A program made the translations under genes and the position numbers. This document shows, in pieces, positions 7,606-17,178 of a stretch of DNA of 64,000 nucleotides. The stretch lies in assembly GCA_011088215.1 (NCBI GenBank), contig JAALKD010000008.1, positions 23,039 to 87,038 of the forward strand. Direction: 5' to 3'. The notes beneath the pieces were generated by a model. That model worked only from the letters and a program-made list of their open reading frames with translations, was not told the DNA's origin and did no database searches. Origin of the DNA: Sphingomonadales bacterium (lineage in GTDB: Bacteria > Pseudomonadota > Alphaproteobacteria > Sphingomonadales > Kordiimonadaceae). Every line of letters begins with the position of its first letter. Position 1 is the first letter of the stretch.

Positions 7606-7923
7606 TTAAGCTCTTACGAGCTGATCTGCAATACCTTCTACTTCTCCGGCCACTTCATTAAGCACCGCTGCAAGGTCATCTTCCGATAATCCGGCCATCA
7701 AACCATCGTGGCCTTTGCCCTCCAGCGTGTCATGAAGTTCGTCTGCAATCAGCACTGCAGCCATCAAAATAAGGCGGGATTCGGCCACATGTCCAAGTTT
7801 GCCAGTCAGGTCTTTGGTTTTGCTGTCGATGTAAGCAGCCAGCTTATGCAACCGATCTTCTTCGCCCTCCGCGCAGGCTAGCGGATAAGATTTTCCTGCA
7901 ACTGTAACATTAACCTGTGCCAT
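7606..7923 (-). CDS. zapA: Cell division protein ZapA
   Basis: ZapA of 105 aa, the usual length. It is a small cytoplasmic protein that binds FtsZ and stabilises Z-ring filaments. Family features are the N-terminal strand-rich part with V(T)VAGKSYPLAC, the conserved segment LHKLAAYIDSKTKDL, the helix SRLILMAAVLIADEL and a C-terminal coiled-coil helix. Its ATG overlaps the stop of the coiled-coil gene upstream (TGATG), implying translational coupling. Its last 28 bp, stop included, recur at 6251-6278. Confidence 0.93.
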   Translation of the reverse strand: MAQVNVTVAGKSYPLACAEGEEDRLHKLAAYIDSKTKDLTGKLGHVAESRLILMAAVLIADELHDTLEGKGHDGLMAGLSEDDLAAVLNEVAGEVEGIADQLVRA

Positions 7924-8507
7924 CAGTGCATCCCCCCGGTCACAACCTTGCTGTCTGCAAGAAAACCCTCCAGTTCGGCGATTGCGCCGTCCAATTCGTC
8001 GCGCATTGTGTCGCGTTCTCGCGTCAGTTCACCAATTTGTCGGCGCAAGGCACCGGTTTCGTCGCTTGAAGAAGCATCCTCGTTTGCAGTGTCAGCGTTT
8101 TCATGGCCCATTCGATCCTGAAGTCCCTCAAATTCATCCTGCAAACTGGTATATTGGCGCTTTAAAAGCTCGTAGTTTTGTTGCAATGCAGCTTTTTCGG
8201 CTTCGACTGCAGCAAGTTTTTCGTCGTTGTCGCCAGCCGTGCCGTCAGAATTATCGCTAGGATTGTCATCAGAAGGTTGCTGCAACGAAATGGTAGCAAC
8301 CTGCTCGTGAAGGCGCAGGTTTTCCTGTTCCAATGCCTGCATGCGTTCGGCCAGCGCAGTTTGTTCAGTTATGGCAGAGGCACCGTCCGCCAGCGCCGTT
8401 TCTAGTGTCGAGCGGGATGACGCGACATCCTGTGTCAGTTTGGAAAGCGCCTGCTCGAGTCGCGCCCGCGCTGCCTCTAAGGCATTTTTTTCTTGCGTGT
8501 TGGCCAT
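7923..8507 (-). CDS. Coiled-coil ZapA partner (ZauP/DUF4164-like)
   Basis: About 194 aa, almost wholly predicted coiled coil: heptads of Leu, Ala, Glu and Gln in two blocks (about 8-75 and 100-185) split by an Asp/Asn/Ser-rich linker (about 80-97). In Caulobacter the coiled-coil gene immediately upstream of zapA encodes ZauP, which with ZapA focuses the Z-ring; the position and protein type here match. The start at 8507 (MANTQEKN) follows a GAGGAAC ribosome site; 17 further codons are open upstream but have no such site. The name rests on context and architecture, not on a residue-level match. Confidence 0.75.
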   Translation of the reverse strand: MANTQEKNALEAARARLEQALSKLTQDVASSRSTLETALADGASAITEQTALAERMQALEQENLRLHEQVATISLQQPSDDNPSDNSDGTAGDNDEKLAAVEAEKAALQQNYELLKRQYTSLQDEFEGLQDRMGHENADTANEDASSSDETGALRRQIGELTRERDTMRDELDGAIAELEGFLADSKVVTGGMH

Positions 8508-8736
8508 CGCTGTTCCTCGGATAGACGACGTTGAATGCCACTGGTAATGCAGCAACAAATGTGCGCCGAAATTTAGATTATTGTTGAGGATAAAGCGTTT
8601 GGTAGATCAAGGTCAATCACACAGTCAAATGTCAGCCGATAAAATCACAATTATTCTGGCGTCAAGCTGGTTCAATGGTTGACTAGCGATCCGTTCCCCG
8701 CCATTTTGCCAACAACCATTTCGAGGCCATTTTCTT

Positions 8737-10767
8737 ATGCCTCATCGAGCAAAGTTGATTAATATGAATGACGTCACTTTTTCTTCCGACACTGAAACCC
8801 ACAACAATATGGCCAATGCGATCCGCGCTTTGTCGATGGATGCGATCCAGAAATCCAATTCTGGCCACCCCGGCATGCCCATGGGAATGGCTGATGTTGC
8901 AACGGTTTTGTTTTCGAAGTTTATGCAGTTTGACCCTAGTAGGCCCGACTGGCCAAACCGGGATCGGTTCGTCTTGTCGGCGGGTCATGGCTCGATGCTC
9001 TTATATTCGCTGCTATATTTAACCGGATATGAGAAGCCAACCATTGATGACATCAAGAACTTTCGGCAGCTTCACAGCCCAACCGCGGGCCACCCTGAAT
9101 ATGGCGAATGCCCCGGCATTGAGGTGACGACAGGGCCGCTTGGCCAGGGCCTGGCAACATCTGTCGGTATGGCGCTGGGTGAGAGGCTATCGAACGCTGA
9201 ATACGGCGATGCCATCACTGATCATTTCACCTATGTTATTGCTGGCGATGGCTGTCTGATGGAAGGCGTAAGTCAAGAGGCCATTTCGCTTGCGGGTCAT
9301 TTGAATTTATCCAAAATGATTGTGTTGTGGGACGATAATTCAATCTCGATTGATGGTGGCACAGATCTCTCAACCAGTGAAGATATGCATGGTCGTTTCG
9401 AGGCGGTGGGCTGGCATGTTCAGGCGGTTGACGGGCATGACCCCGAAGCCATTGAGGCCGCAATCAAAGAGGCGCAAGCCAGTGATCAACCGTCGATGAT
9501 TGCCTGCCGTACCACCATCGGTTACGGAGCACCCACTAAACAGGGCACATCTGCAACTCACGGTGCGCCTTTGGGCGACGATGAGATTGCTGGCGCGCGC
9601 GAACTGTTGAACTGGCACTCAGCGCCGTTTGAAATTCCAGACGATGTACTTGCAGCGTGGCGCAGTGTTGGTGCAGCTGGCGCTGCAGCCTCTGCCGCCT
9701 GGCAAAAAGAATTCGATAAACTGGACGCATTCGTATGCGAAGACTTTGACCGTCGGCAAAACAAGGAACTGCCGAAGAGCTTTGATGATGCGATCAATGC
9801 TTACAAGGCCAAGCTGGTGGCGGAACCGGTTAAAGTTGCTACCCGAAAAGCAAGTCAGATGGCGCTTGAAGTTATCAATGATGTCGTGCCAGAAACCATT
9901 GGTGGCTCGGCAGATTTGACGGGTTCAAACTTGACAAAAACAAGCCAGACAGCCCCGATTTCCGCGAACGACTTTTCGGGACGCTACGTCTATTACGGCA
10001 TCCGCGAATTTGGAATGTGCGCTGCCATGAATGGTCTGGCGCTGTACGGCCAACATATTCCATACGGTGGCACATTTTTGGTGTTTACCGACTATGCCCG
10101 CCCGGCGATCCGCTTGGCAGCTTTGATGGAACAGCGTGCCATATACGTCATGACCCATGATAGCATTGGCTTGGGCGAAGACGGCCCGACCCACCAGCCG
10201 GTGGAACATGTTGCCAGCCTGCGAGCAATGCCAAACCTGAATGTGTTTCGGCCTTGCGATGCGGTGGAAACAGCCGAGTGCTGGGCACTTTCGCTGCAAT
10301 CAACCGGAACACCCAGCGTGCATTCACTGACCCGGCAGGGGCTCAAGCAACAACGCCTGACTAACACGGACGAAAACCTGTGCGCTAAAGGCGGATATAT
10401 ATTGCATGAAGCATCTGGCGGAACCCCGAAGGCGGTGCTTATCGGTACCGGCTCAGAAGTTGAAATTGCCGCTGAAGCACGCGAGGCACTTGAAGCTGCG
10501 GGCATTCCGACACGGGTTGTGTCTATGCCGTGCACCGAGTTATTTGACGGTCAGGATGCGGGCTACCGAAAAGAAGTATTGCCAGAGGGTGTTCTAACGG
10601 CATCTATTGAAGCGGCAACTACTTTTGGCTGGCAACGTTACACCGGTCTGAACGGCACCAATATTGGACTGGACAGTTTCGGCGCATCGGCTCCGAGCCC
10701 CGATCTGTATGAACATTTCGGCATAACATCTGACGCGCTGGTTTCTGCAGTGAAAGCCGCGCTCTAA
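8737..10767 (+). CDS. tkt: Transketolase
   Basis: Thiamine-diphosphate enzyme of the non-oxidative pentose phosphate pathway, 676 aa from this start. Visible motifs are SGHPGMPMGMADV near the N-terminus, TGPLGQGLATSVGMA, the thiamine-diphosphate/metal motif GDGCLMEGVSQEA with LWDDNSI, and the pyrimidine-domain motif YYGIREFGMCAAMNG, followed by a C-terminal domain with VLIGTGSEV. A second ATG at 8764 would give 667 aa and is equally plausible; the first has GAGG 10 nt ahead. It heads a same-strand run with gap, pgk, fba and thiE, so pentose phosphate and lower glycolysis/gluconeogenesis genes are grouped. The gap to gap is 48 nt. Confidence 0.95.
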   Translation: MPHRAKLINMNDVTFSSDTETHNNMANAIRALSMDAIQKSNSGHPGMPMGMADVATVLFSKFMQFDPSRPDWPNRDRFVLSAGHGSMLLYSLLYLTGYEKPTIDDIKNFRQLHSPTAGHPEYGECPGIEVTTGPLGQGLATSVGMALGERLSNAEYGDAITDHFTYVIAGDGCLMEGVSQEAISLAGHLNLSKMIVLWDDNSISIDGGTDLSTSEDMHGRFEAVGWHVQAVDGHDPEAIEAAIKEAQASDQPSMIACRTTIGYGAPTKQGTSATHGAPLGDDEIAGARELLNWHSAPFEIPDDVLAAWRSVGAAGAAASAAWQKEFDKLDAFVCEDFDRRQNKELPKSFDDAINAYKAKLVAEPVKVATRKASQMALEVINDVVPETIGGSADLTGSNLTKTSQTAPISANDFSGRYVYYGIREFGMCAAMNGLALYGQHIPYGGTFLVFTDYARPAIRLAALMEQRAIYVMTHDSIGLGEDGPTHQPVEHVASLRAMPNLNVFRPCDAVETAECWALSLQSTGTPSVHSLTRQGLKQQRLTNTDENLCAKGGYILHEASGGTPKAVLIGTGSEVEIAAEAREALEAAGIPTRVVSMPCTELFDGQDAGYRKEVLPEGVLTASIEAATTFGWQRYTGLNGTNIGLDSFGASAPSPDLYEHFGITSDALVSAVKAAL

Positions 10768-10815
10768 AAAGAGATTTAGGATACCATATTAATTTCTTCT
10801 GAGAGGAGAGCCTCA

Positions 10816-11823
10816 ATGACTGTAAGAGTTTCGATCAATGGTTTTGGCCGCATTGGCCGCAATGTTCTGCGGGCAATATACGAAAGCGGACGCGATGATA
10901 TTCGCGTTGTTGCAATTAATGACCTCGGCGATGTGGAGATGAATGCTTATCTCTTGAGACGCGATAGTGTGCATGGTCCTTTTGGTGCAGATGTTAGCGT
11001 TGACGGTGACCATATTGTTGTGAACGGTGATCGTATTCGGGTGACCGCAATACGAAATCCTGAAGAGCTGCCCTGGGGCGAAGAAAACGTTGATGTTGCG
11101 ATGGAATGCACAGGCATTTTCACTGCGCGCGAAAAAGCTTCCATGCACTTGACAGCAGGCGCCAAAAAAGTACTGATTTCTGCGCCAGGCGCGGGTGCTG
11201 ATCGCACCGTAGTATACGGCGTAAACAGTGATGACCTTACAGCCGACGATGTGATTGTTTCAAACGCCTCCTGCACCACCAACTGCCTGTCACCGGTTGC
11301 CAAAGTGTTGAACGATTTGATTGGCATCGAACGTGGCTATATGACCACCATTCATGCCTACACCGGCGATCAGCCAGTGCTCGATACTCTACATAGTGAT
11401 CCGAGACGCGCACGCGCTGCCGCTATGAGCATGATCCCTACATCCACAGGGGCTGCCAAAGCTGTAGGGCTTGTGTTGCCGGAACTTGACGGCAAGCTGC
11501 ATGGTTCGGCGATCCGGGTGCCAACACCGAACGTATCTCTGGTGGACCTCAAGTTTGATGCCGGGCGCGACACGACTGAAGACGAGATTAATGGTGCTAT
11601 TGAAGCTGCTGCAAACGGCGCGCTGAAAGGTATTCTCGGTTATGAGGATACACCTGCAGTTTCGATCGATTTTAATCACAACGCCAACAGCTCGACTTTC
11701 GACAGCAGCCAGACCAAGGTGGTTGAAGGTCGGTTTGTGCGCATCCTTACATGGTATGATAATGAATGGGGCTTCTCCAACCGCATGTCTGACACTGCGG
11801 TTGCGATGGCAAAATTGGGTTAA
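10816..11823 (+). CDS. gap: Glyceraldehyde-3-phosphate dehydrogenase, type I
   Basis: 335 aa, normal length. It interconverts glyceraldehyde-3-phosphate and 1,3-bisphosphoglycerate using NAD. The Rossmann motif INGFGRIGR starts at residue 7, and the acidic residue of AIND (D36) suggests NAD rather than NADP use. Catalytic C153 sits in SNASCTTNC and H180 in [10 protein letters not shown]. The TGDQPVLDT loop instead of the common ATQ form is frequent in alphaproteobacteria. A GAGAGGAGAG ribosome site precedes the ATG. A terminator lies between it and pgk. Confidence 0.97.
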   Translation: MTVRVSINGFGRIGRNVLRAIYESGRDDIRVVAINDLGDVEMNAYLLRRDSVHGPFGADVSVDGDHIVVNGDRIRVTAIRNPEELPWGEENVDVAMECTGIFTAREKASMHLTAGAKKVLISAPGAGADRTVVYGVNSDDLTADDVIVSNASCTTNCLSPVAKVLNDLIGIERGYMTTIHAYTGDQPVLDTLHSDPRRARAAAMSMIPTSTGAAKAVGLVLPELDGKLHGSAIRVPTPNVSLVDLKFDAGRDTTEDEINGAIEAAANGALKGILGYEDTPAVSIDFNHNANSSTFDSSQTKVVEGRFVRILTWYDNEWGFSNRMSDTAVAMAKLG

Positions 11824-11846
11824 TGCTCCGGTGAGCGGCGAATATC

Positions 11847-11880
11847 AAGGCGGTCTCATTGAGGCCGCCTTTTCTTTTTC
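11847..11880 (+). terminator. Rho-independent terminator/attenuator between gap and pgk
   Basis: AAGGCGG (11847-11853) pairs with CCGCCTT around a GAGG-containing loop, followed by a T-rich run to 11880. It ends only 12 nt before the pgk ATG, so it either separates the two transcripts or lets only part of the upstream transcription into pgk. Confidence 0.75.
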
Positions 11881-11892
11881 AGGACGATAAAC

Positions 11893-13056
11893 ATGGCTTT
11901 CAAACGAATTTCTGATCTTGGTGATTTGACCGGTAAAACTGCGATAGTGCGGGTTGATCTCAATGTTCCTATGATAGATGGCGTGGTGACCGATGACACC
12001 CGTCTGCAGGCGGTAAAGCCAACAGTTGATGCCGTTGCAAATGCAGGTGGGCGCTCAGTTTTGTTGGCGCATTTTGGCAGGCCAAAGGGTGCCGTAGTGC
12101 CAGGAATGTCGCTCAGGCCTATCGTTGCTGCACTAGCCGGTGTTTTGGGGTGCGATATAGGCTTTGCAGAGCTGGGTGACCCGTTACCTGACACGCCGGT
12201 TGTTGTGATGGAAAACACGCGGTTTTTTGCGGGCGAGGAAAAAAATGACCCGGAACTTGCCGCGCGGTTTGCTGCCCTTGGCGATGTTTACATTAATGAT
12301 GCCTTCTCCGCGGCCCACCGGGCGCACGCCTCTACCGAGGCCATAGCGAAGTTGCTGCCTTCAGCGGCAGGCGAGACTATGGGCGCCGAATTGGAGGCAT
12401 TGAACCGCGCGCTGGGCGCGCCGGAGCATCCTGTGGCGGCTGTTGTCGGCGGCGCCAAAGTGTCGTCGAAGCTCGCAGTTCTTGAACATTTGGTAGAACG
12501 GGTGGACCATCTGATTATTGGCGGCGGTATGGCCAATACGTTTTTGTATGCGCAGGGCTTCGACGTTGGTGCCAGCCTGTGCGAGAAAGACCTTAAGGAC
12601 ACAGCGCTGAAAATACTGGCTAACGCTACCAAGTCGGGATGTGCTGTTCATTTGCCAACCGACGTGGTCGCGGCGCGTGAGTTTAAGGCGAACGCTGATA
12701 ACTCGGTGAAGCTGGCGGGCGACGTTGCAGAGGGCGAAATGATATTGGATGCAGGCCCTGATACGGTCGCAGCGCTGAAGATTGTTCTTGGCGCTTCAAA
12801 AACACTGGTGTGGAACGGCCCCATGGGCGCGTTCGAGATGAAGCCGTTTGATGCTGCCACTGTCGCCCTGGCGCGCGAAGCTGCCCGGTTAACTGCAGCA
12901 GGCGCGCTTTTGAGCGTGGCCGGAGGCGGAGATACCGTCGCGGCCCTTGCGCATGCTGGCGCAAAGGACGACTTCACTCATATTTCAACAGCGGGCGGCG
13001 CGTTTCTGGAATGGATGGAAGGCCGCGTTCTGCCGGGCGTTGCCGCACTCGGATAA
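11893..13056 (+). CDS. pgk: Phosphoglycerate kinase
   Basis: 387 aa. It transfers phosphate from 1,3-bisphosphoglycerate to ADP in glycolysis and works in reverse for gluconeogenesis. Family motifs in order: VRVDLNVPM near residue 20, [58 protein letters not shown], the nucleotide loop [10 protein letters not shown], and the terminal [14 protein letters not shown]. The ATG follows CAGGAC. It is preceded by an intergenic terminator and followed by 261 nt without a gene before fba. Confidence 0.97.
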   Translation: MAFKRISDLGDLTGKTAIVRVDLNVPMIDGVVTDDTRLQAVKPTVDAVANAGGRSVLLAHFGRPKGAVVPGMSLRPIVAALAGVLGCDIGFAELGDPLPDTPVVVMENTRFFAGEEKNDPELAARFAALGDVYINDAFSAAHRAHASTEAIAKLLPSAAGETMGAELEALNRALGAPEHPVAAVVGGAKVSSKLAVLEHLVERVDHLIIGGGMANTFLYAQGFDVGASLCEKDLKDTALKILANATKSGCAVHLPTDVVAAREFKANADNSVKLAGDVAEGEMILDAGPDTVAALKIVLGASKTLVWNGPMGAFEMKPFDAATVALAREAARLTAAGALLSVAGGGDTVAALAHAGAKDDFTHISTAGGAFLEWMEGRVLPGVAALG

Positions 13057-13317
13057 TAGCGTAGACCCGAATCAGCAACCGCGACGATCAACTGCTATGC
13101 CGATGTTATGCTATTGGCAGCGCTGTCATTTTGGGCACGATTAAAAAACAGCTGCAATATCGGTCTAAACCGTTGGAATTGGCCCGTTATCGTTGCGCTG
13201 GGGTGCGTTGCTGTGTATCAAAACAATAGATTTTCGTGGTGGCGCGATGCCTTCTGCGAACCAAAATTTGGGTAACGGAAATACGGCAAATTGTTTGCCG
13301 TTAGGTGGGAAATAAAC

Positions 13318-14382
13318 ATGAAACCAGGTGTTGTTTTTGGCGAAGATTATGCGGCTCTCGTTGAGGCTTGCAAAAATGGTGGTTACGCGCTGCCAGCAGT
13401 GAATGTTGTGGGTACAAATTCGCTGAATGCGGTGATGGAAGCCGCTGGTAAAAACAAGTCTGATGTCATCATCCAGTTTTCCAACAGCGGTGCGCAGTTT
13501 TATGCTGGCAAGGGCATGGAGGATGGCTTTCGCGCCAAGGTGTTGGGGGCAGTTGCAGCGGCAAAGCACACCCAGCTGCTGGCTGAGCATTATGGCATTT
13601 GCGTTGTATTGCATACTGACCATGCCAATCGCAGCCTAGTGCCGTGGGTTGACGCATTGGTGGAAGAAAGCCGTCAAAACATCAAGCGCGAGGGTGTGCC
13701 GCTATACAGTTCGCATATGCTGGATCTGTCCGAGGAACCGATCAGTGACAACTTGGAAACTTGCGCGCGGGTTCTCAAGGACATGACTCCGCTGGGAATG
13801 AGCCTGGAGATTGAACTGGGTGTTACCGGCGGCGAGGAAGACGGCGTCGGTGCCGATGTGGGCGATGATTTTGAAAACCCAAGCCTATACACCCAGCCGG
13901 AAGACGTTTTGCAGGCGTATGACCTGTTGACGCCGTTAGGGCATTTTTCGGTGGCGGCGTCTTTCGGCAATGTCCACGGTGTTTATAAACCGGGCAACGT
14001 GAAACTCAGGCCCGAAATTCTACGTGCGTCGCAGGAAATGGTTATGCGTGAGCGCAGCACGGCAAATAACCCGCTGCATTTTGTTTTCCACGGTGGCTCT
14101 GGCTCCGAGAAGGCAAAGATCGAAGAAGCCGTTGGCTACGGTGTGTTTAAGATGAATATCGACACCGATACTCAGTTTGCATTTTCCGAGGCTGTCGGCG
14201 GGTATGTGGCTGAAAACAGTGATGCCTTCAAATGGCAGGTTCATCCTGAAACAGGCACGCCGTTTAAAAAGCAGTATGACCCGCGGGTGTGGCTGCGAAA
14301 AGCAGAGCAATCGGTGGTGACTAGGCTGGATGAAGCCTTTGTTGATCTGGGATCGCGCGGCAAATCAATCGCGCAAGCCTAG
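13318..14382 (+). CDS. fbaA: Fructose-bisphosphate aldolase, class II (FbaA type)
   Basis: Zinc-dependent aldolase of about 354 aa that cleaves fructose-1,6-bisphosphate. Residues D101/H102 in VLHTDHAN, then E in SLEIELGVTGGEEDG, H in GNVHGVYKPG and H in FVFHGGSGS form the catalytic Asp and metal site of the class IIA enzymes. The start at 13318 (MKPGVVFGED) matches the family; nine further codons are open upstream. The 261-nt gap from pgk shows no terminator, but its length allows a separate promoter. Confidence 0.96.
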   Translation: MKPGVVFGEDYAALVEACKNGGYALPAVNVVGTNSLNAVMEAAGKNKSDVIIQFSNSGAQFYAGKGMEDGFRAKVLGAVAAAKHTQLLAEHYGICVVLHTDHANRSLVPWVDALVEESRQNIKREGVPLYSSHMLDLSEEPISDNLETCARVLKDMTPLGMSLEIELGVTGGEEDGVGADVGDDFENPSLYTQPEDVLQAYDLLTPLGHFSVAASFGNVHGVYKPGNVKLRPEILRASQEMVMRERSTANNPLHFVFHGGSGSEKAKIEEAVGYGVFKMNIDTDTQFAFSEAVGGYVAENSDAFKWQVHPETGTPFKKQYDPRVWLRKAEQSVVTRLDEAFVDLGSRGKSIAQA

Positions 14383-14419
14383 ACTGCGTCGGGAATTCCC
14401 ACTTAATAAAGGATGTGTT

Positions 14420-15073
14420 GTGGCGAAAACTGAAACAGCTCAAGATGCACAAGCGTGTGAGCTTTACCTTATTACGCCGCCGCAAATTGATGACCTGGAC
14501 GCATTTTCTGAACTGTTGGACCAGACGCTGGCAACCGGCACTGTCACCTGTTTGCAATTGCGCCTGAAAGACGTGGGCGATGACATTGTCCGCGCTGCCG
14601 CAAAGAAAATCATGCCGGTGTGCCGGGCTCACGATGTTGCTTTCATTCTCAATGACAATGCTGCACTTGCACACGAGCTAGATGCGGACGGTGTCCATTT
14701 GGGACAAGGCGACGGCGATGTTCGCGCCGCCCGCACGCTATTGGGCCACGACAAGGATATTGGTGTGACCTGTCATGACAGCCGACATTTGGCGTTTGAG
14801 GCGGGCGAAGCAGGGGCTGATTATGTGGCTTTCGGGGCTTTTTTTGACACGTCGACCAAGCAGGCAGACGCGCGGCCTGAACTTGATATTCTTACCGTAT
14901 GGGACGAAGTAACGGACCTTCCCTGCGTGGCAATTGGTGGCATTACGGTAGATAACTGCCGGTCTTTAGCCGACGCTGGTGCGCATTTTGTTGCCGTCAG
15001 TTCCGGGGTTTGGGGTCACCCGAAAGGGCCGGTTGAGGCCGTTAAGGAATTTGCCGCGGCACTTTCAAACTAG
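14420..15073 (+). CDS. thiE: Thiamine-phosphate synthase
   Basis: About 217 aa. It joins the hydroxymethylpyrimidine and thiazole phosphates into thiamine monophosphate. TIM-barrel motifs are LYLITPPQIDDLD at the start, CLQLRLKDVGDD, FILNDNAALAHELDADGVHLGQGDGD (metal/pyrophosphate loop), GVTCHDSRHLA, YVAFGAFFDTSTK and the phosphate loop IGGITVDN. The start is a GTG at 14420 with AAAGGA ahead, which fits the family N-terminus; the frame is open further upstream into fba. The fba-thiE order recurs in alphaproteobacteria. Its stop abuts the stop of the convergent cytochrome gene without a spacer. Confidence 0.9.
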   Translation: MAKTETAQDAQACELYLITPPQIDDLDAFSELLDQTLATGTVTCLQLRLKDVGDDIVRAAAKKIMPVCRAHDVAFILNDNAALAHELDADGVHLGQGDGDVRAARTLLGHDKDIGVTCHDSRHLAFEAGEAGADYVAFGAFFDTSTKQADARPELDILTVWDEVTDLPCVAIGGITVDNCRSLADAGAHFVAVSSGVWGHPKGPVEAVKEFAAALSN

Positions 15074-15736
15074 TCACTTTGGAAAGTTCGGTCGGTCCCG
15101 GCCATAGTGGGTTGCCAAATAGTTTGCGATCATCTCATTCAGGTCACCGGATAGAGGATCCATGCCTTGTTCGTCGACCATCCATTCGATGGTTTCCAAC
15201 CATTCGGCTTTATTCATGCCTTGCTGCACAACAAGTTTGATCGAATGGCAGCTGACGCAGCCTTCATAGGTCTCCATCCGACCAGCACCCTCTGCCAATA
15301 GCGCTAAATCCGGGTCTTCTGTGGGCGGCGAATCCGGTTTCCTGTCTTCTGTAACCGCTGTTGGTACTTGCAACTTCAGCCAGGCGATTACGTCTGCCCG
15401 GTCTTGAGTTTTTCTCAGACCTGCGAAGGTCATTTTAGTCCCGCGCGCATAGGTGCGGGGTGAAAGCAAATATTGGTTAAGGGCCTCGTCTGTCCAATTG
15501 CCGTCCAAGCCCAATAACGCCTCGCTATAGCGAAAGCCATCTTTGGTGGCAATATCGCGGCCGACCACTCCAAAAAGATTGGGGCCGATTTTCTTGGACC
15601 CGCCTTCGTCTGCAGTGTGGCAGGCGGCGCATCGGCGAAACAATTTCTCGCCACGCGTAGTGTCCTTCGCCATAGAACCAGCGTACCCAGGAATAATGAT
15701 CACCGCAAATAACAGAACGGAAAATAGAAGGCGCAT
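15074..15736 (-). CDS. Dihaem c-type cytochrome, partner of the sulfite dehydrogenase
   Basis: About 220 aa, exported (hydrophobic signal at residues 3-19), with two haem-binding motifs: CAACH (36-40) and CVSCH (160-164). The first domain resembles soluble cytochrome c550/c2 (GPNLFGVVGR, then GTKMTF with a likely axial Met at 102). The second is a small SorB/SoxD-like domain. It begins 23 nt after the molybdoenzyme gene, so it is probably the electron acceptor of that enzyme in the periplasm. The start at 15736 gives the signal peptide directly; 45 more codons are open upstream but overlap the previous gene. SoxD-like and SorB-like assignments cannot be separated here. Confidence 0.85.
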   Translation of the reverse strand: MRLLFSVLLFAVIIIPGYAGSMAKDTTRGEKLFRRCAACHTADEGGSKKIGPNLFGVVGRDIATKDGFRYSEALLGLDGNWTDEALNQYLLSPRTYARGTKMTFAGLRKTQDRADVIAWLKLQVPTAVTEDRKPDSPPTEDPDLALLAEGAGRMETYEGCVSCHSIKLVVQQGMNKAEWLETIEWMVDEQGMDPLSGDLNEMIANYLATHYGRDRPNFPK

Positions 15737-15759
15737 AGTCTGCTCGTTTACTCGTATTT

Positions 15760-17061
15760 TCAGATTGCGGTAACGGCAATCCGGTGGAAACTGTTGTTCA
15801 GATACCCCTTGGGGTTCCAATCGATAGCAAATGGCTGCATGCGCCCGTTTGCGTCTGTAGCGCGTGCCCATATCTCATAGTATCCTGCCTCCGGCAACGC
15901 AACCGTTGTGCGCCATTGTTGCCAGGCCTCTTTATTGGCGGGGGCGTCAAGATTGGCCCGTTGCCAGGTAGCGCCAAAATCATAGGAAATATCAACTGCA
16001 TCAACGGTTGTGTCTCCCGCCCATGCGTGGCCGCGAACCTCAAATGAACGCTCGCTGATTTCTTGCCCGCCGGCAGGAAATGTGATCAGGGATTTGACCG
16101 GCATCGCCTCAATGATCTCGAAATCTTCCGTTGGCACTTTGGTACCCGGTGCCACCGGATATTTCGGCACTCGGTATGATGTTCCGGTCATTTTGGCCCC
16201 GTCATGCACCTGGTCGCGCAGCCAAATGCGGGTCAACCATTTTTGTGAACAGCTGCCGGGCCAGCCTGGTACCACAAGCCGCAGCGGCGCTCCGTTCATT
16301 GGGTGGATGTCGCCGCCGTTCTGGCCAAACGCAATCAGGTTACTGTCGTCCATAGCCTTGGTGATAGGCATGCCGCGTGACAGCGGTATTTTGCCTTCCT
16401 TGCCTGAAAGGTGTGCGTCCGCACCCTCATGTGCGGTGTAGATTACATTGTCTTTGATGCCGGCGGCCTGTAGTACATCGCGCAGCCGTACGCCGGTCCA
16501 GTTGGAGCAACCCACCGCGCCGTAGGTCCACTGATTGCCGCGGGCGGGTGGGTTGAACATGGCGCGACCGTTGCCACCACATTCAATCACCAGATTTTGG
16601 CTGACCACTTCGAAGTTTTTACGCAAGTTCTCGATAGACAGTGACAGCGGGGTATCCACAAGGCCGTCGAGGGTAAGCATCCATCCGGCAGCATCCACAT
16701 CAATGGGCGGAATGCCATTATTTCGAACAAAATGGCGACTTGTGGGCGTTACTGCGTCGTCCAGAAAATGCGCGGGCGTTTCTGCGTTAAGTGGTCGGTC
16801 GTTCAGAAGTGTCAGGCCGTCTTTGTCTTCGCTCACATGCGCGTCAGCCAGCGCCGCGGGGATAAAGCCTGCTGGCATGTTGCGGTGGAACGGAATTGCA
16901 GCCCCAACAAACGTACCAATCGCGGCCAAGCCGATATTTTTGAGAAAAGCGCGACGGTCTGAATGGGCGATCCGACCAAACAGTTTTTTTTCTGCCGCCG
17001 CCGGACCGCCAGGATGATCGCGGTAAAACTGTGTGATTGGAACGGATTGCTTTTTCGCCAT
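15760..17061 (-). CDS. Tat-exported sulfite oxidase-family molybdoenzyme (SorA/SoxC-like)
   Basis: 433 aa. It carries a twin-arginine signal (SDRRAFLKNIGLAAIGTF, residues 34-51), so it is folded with its cofactor and exported. The molybdopterin domain has the metal-ligand Cys161 in VIECGGNGRAMF, and the dimerisation domain (about 305-433) follows. Other family segments are GAVGCSNWTGVRLRDVL, HPMNGAPLRLVVPGW and GSCSQKWLTRIWL. SorA oxidises sulfite to sulfate; SoxC is the related sulfane dehydrogenase of the Sox system. No other sox genes are seen in the window, which favours a SorA-like stand-alone sulfite dehydrogenase working with the dihaem cytochrome. Confidence 0.88.
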   Translation of the reverse strand: MAKKQSVPITQFYRDHPGGPAAAEKKLFGRIAHSDRRAFLKNIGLAAIGTFVGAAIPFHRNMPAGFIPAALADAHVSEDKDGLTLLNDRPLNAETPAHFLDDAVTPTSRHFVRNNGIPPIDVDAAGWMLTLDGLVDTPLSLSIENLRKNFEVVSQNLVIECGGNGRAMFNPPARGNQWTYGAVGCSNWTGVRLRDVLQAAGIKDNVIYTAHEGADAHLSGKEGKIPLSRGMPITKAMDDSNLIAFGQNGGDIHPMNGAPLRLVVPGWPGSCSQKWLTRIWLRDQVHDGAKMTGTSYRVPKYPVAPGTKVPTEDFEIIEAMPVKSLITFPAGGQEISERSFEVRGHAWAGDTTVDAVDISYDFGATWQRANLDAPANKEAWQQWRTTVALPEAGYYEIWARATDANGRMQPFAIDWNPKGYLNNSFHRIAVTAI

Positions 17062-17178
17062 TTCGTTTCCCTACTCAAATCAGAATTTGGGAAATGCTAT
17101 GCTCTCTAGGCGGCAAAGACAAGGCTGATCATTGCAACAAAATCGCGATGAAGCCTCGACCTATTTTCTGAACGAAAG

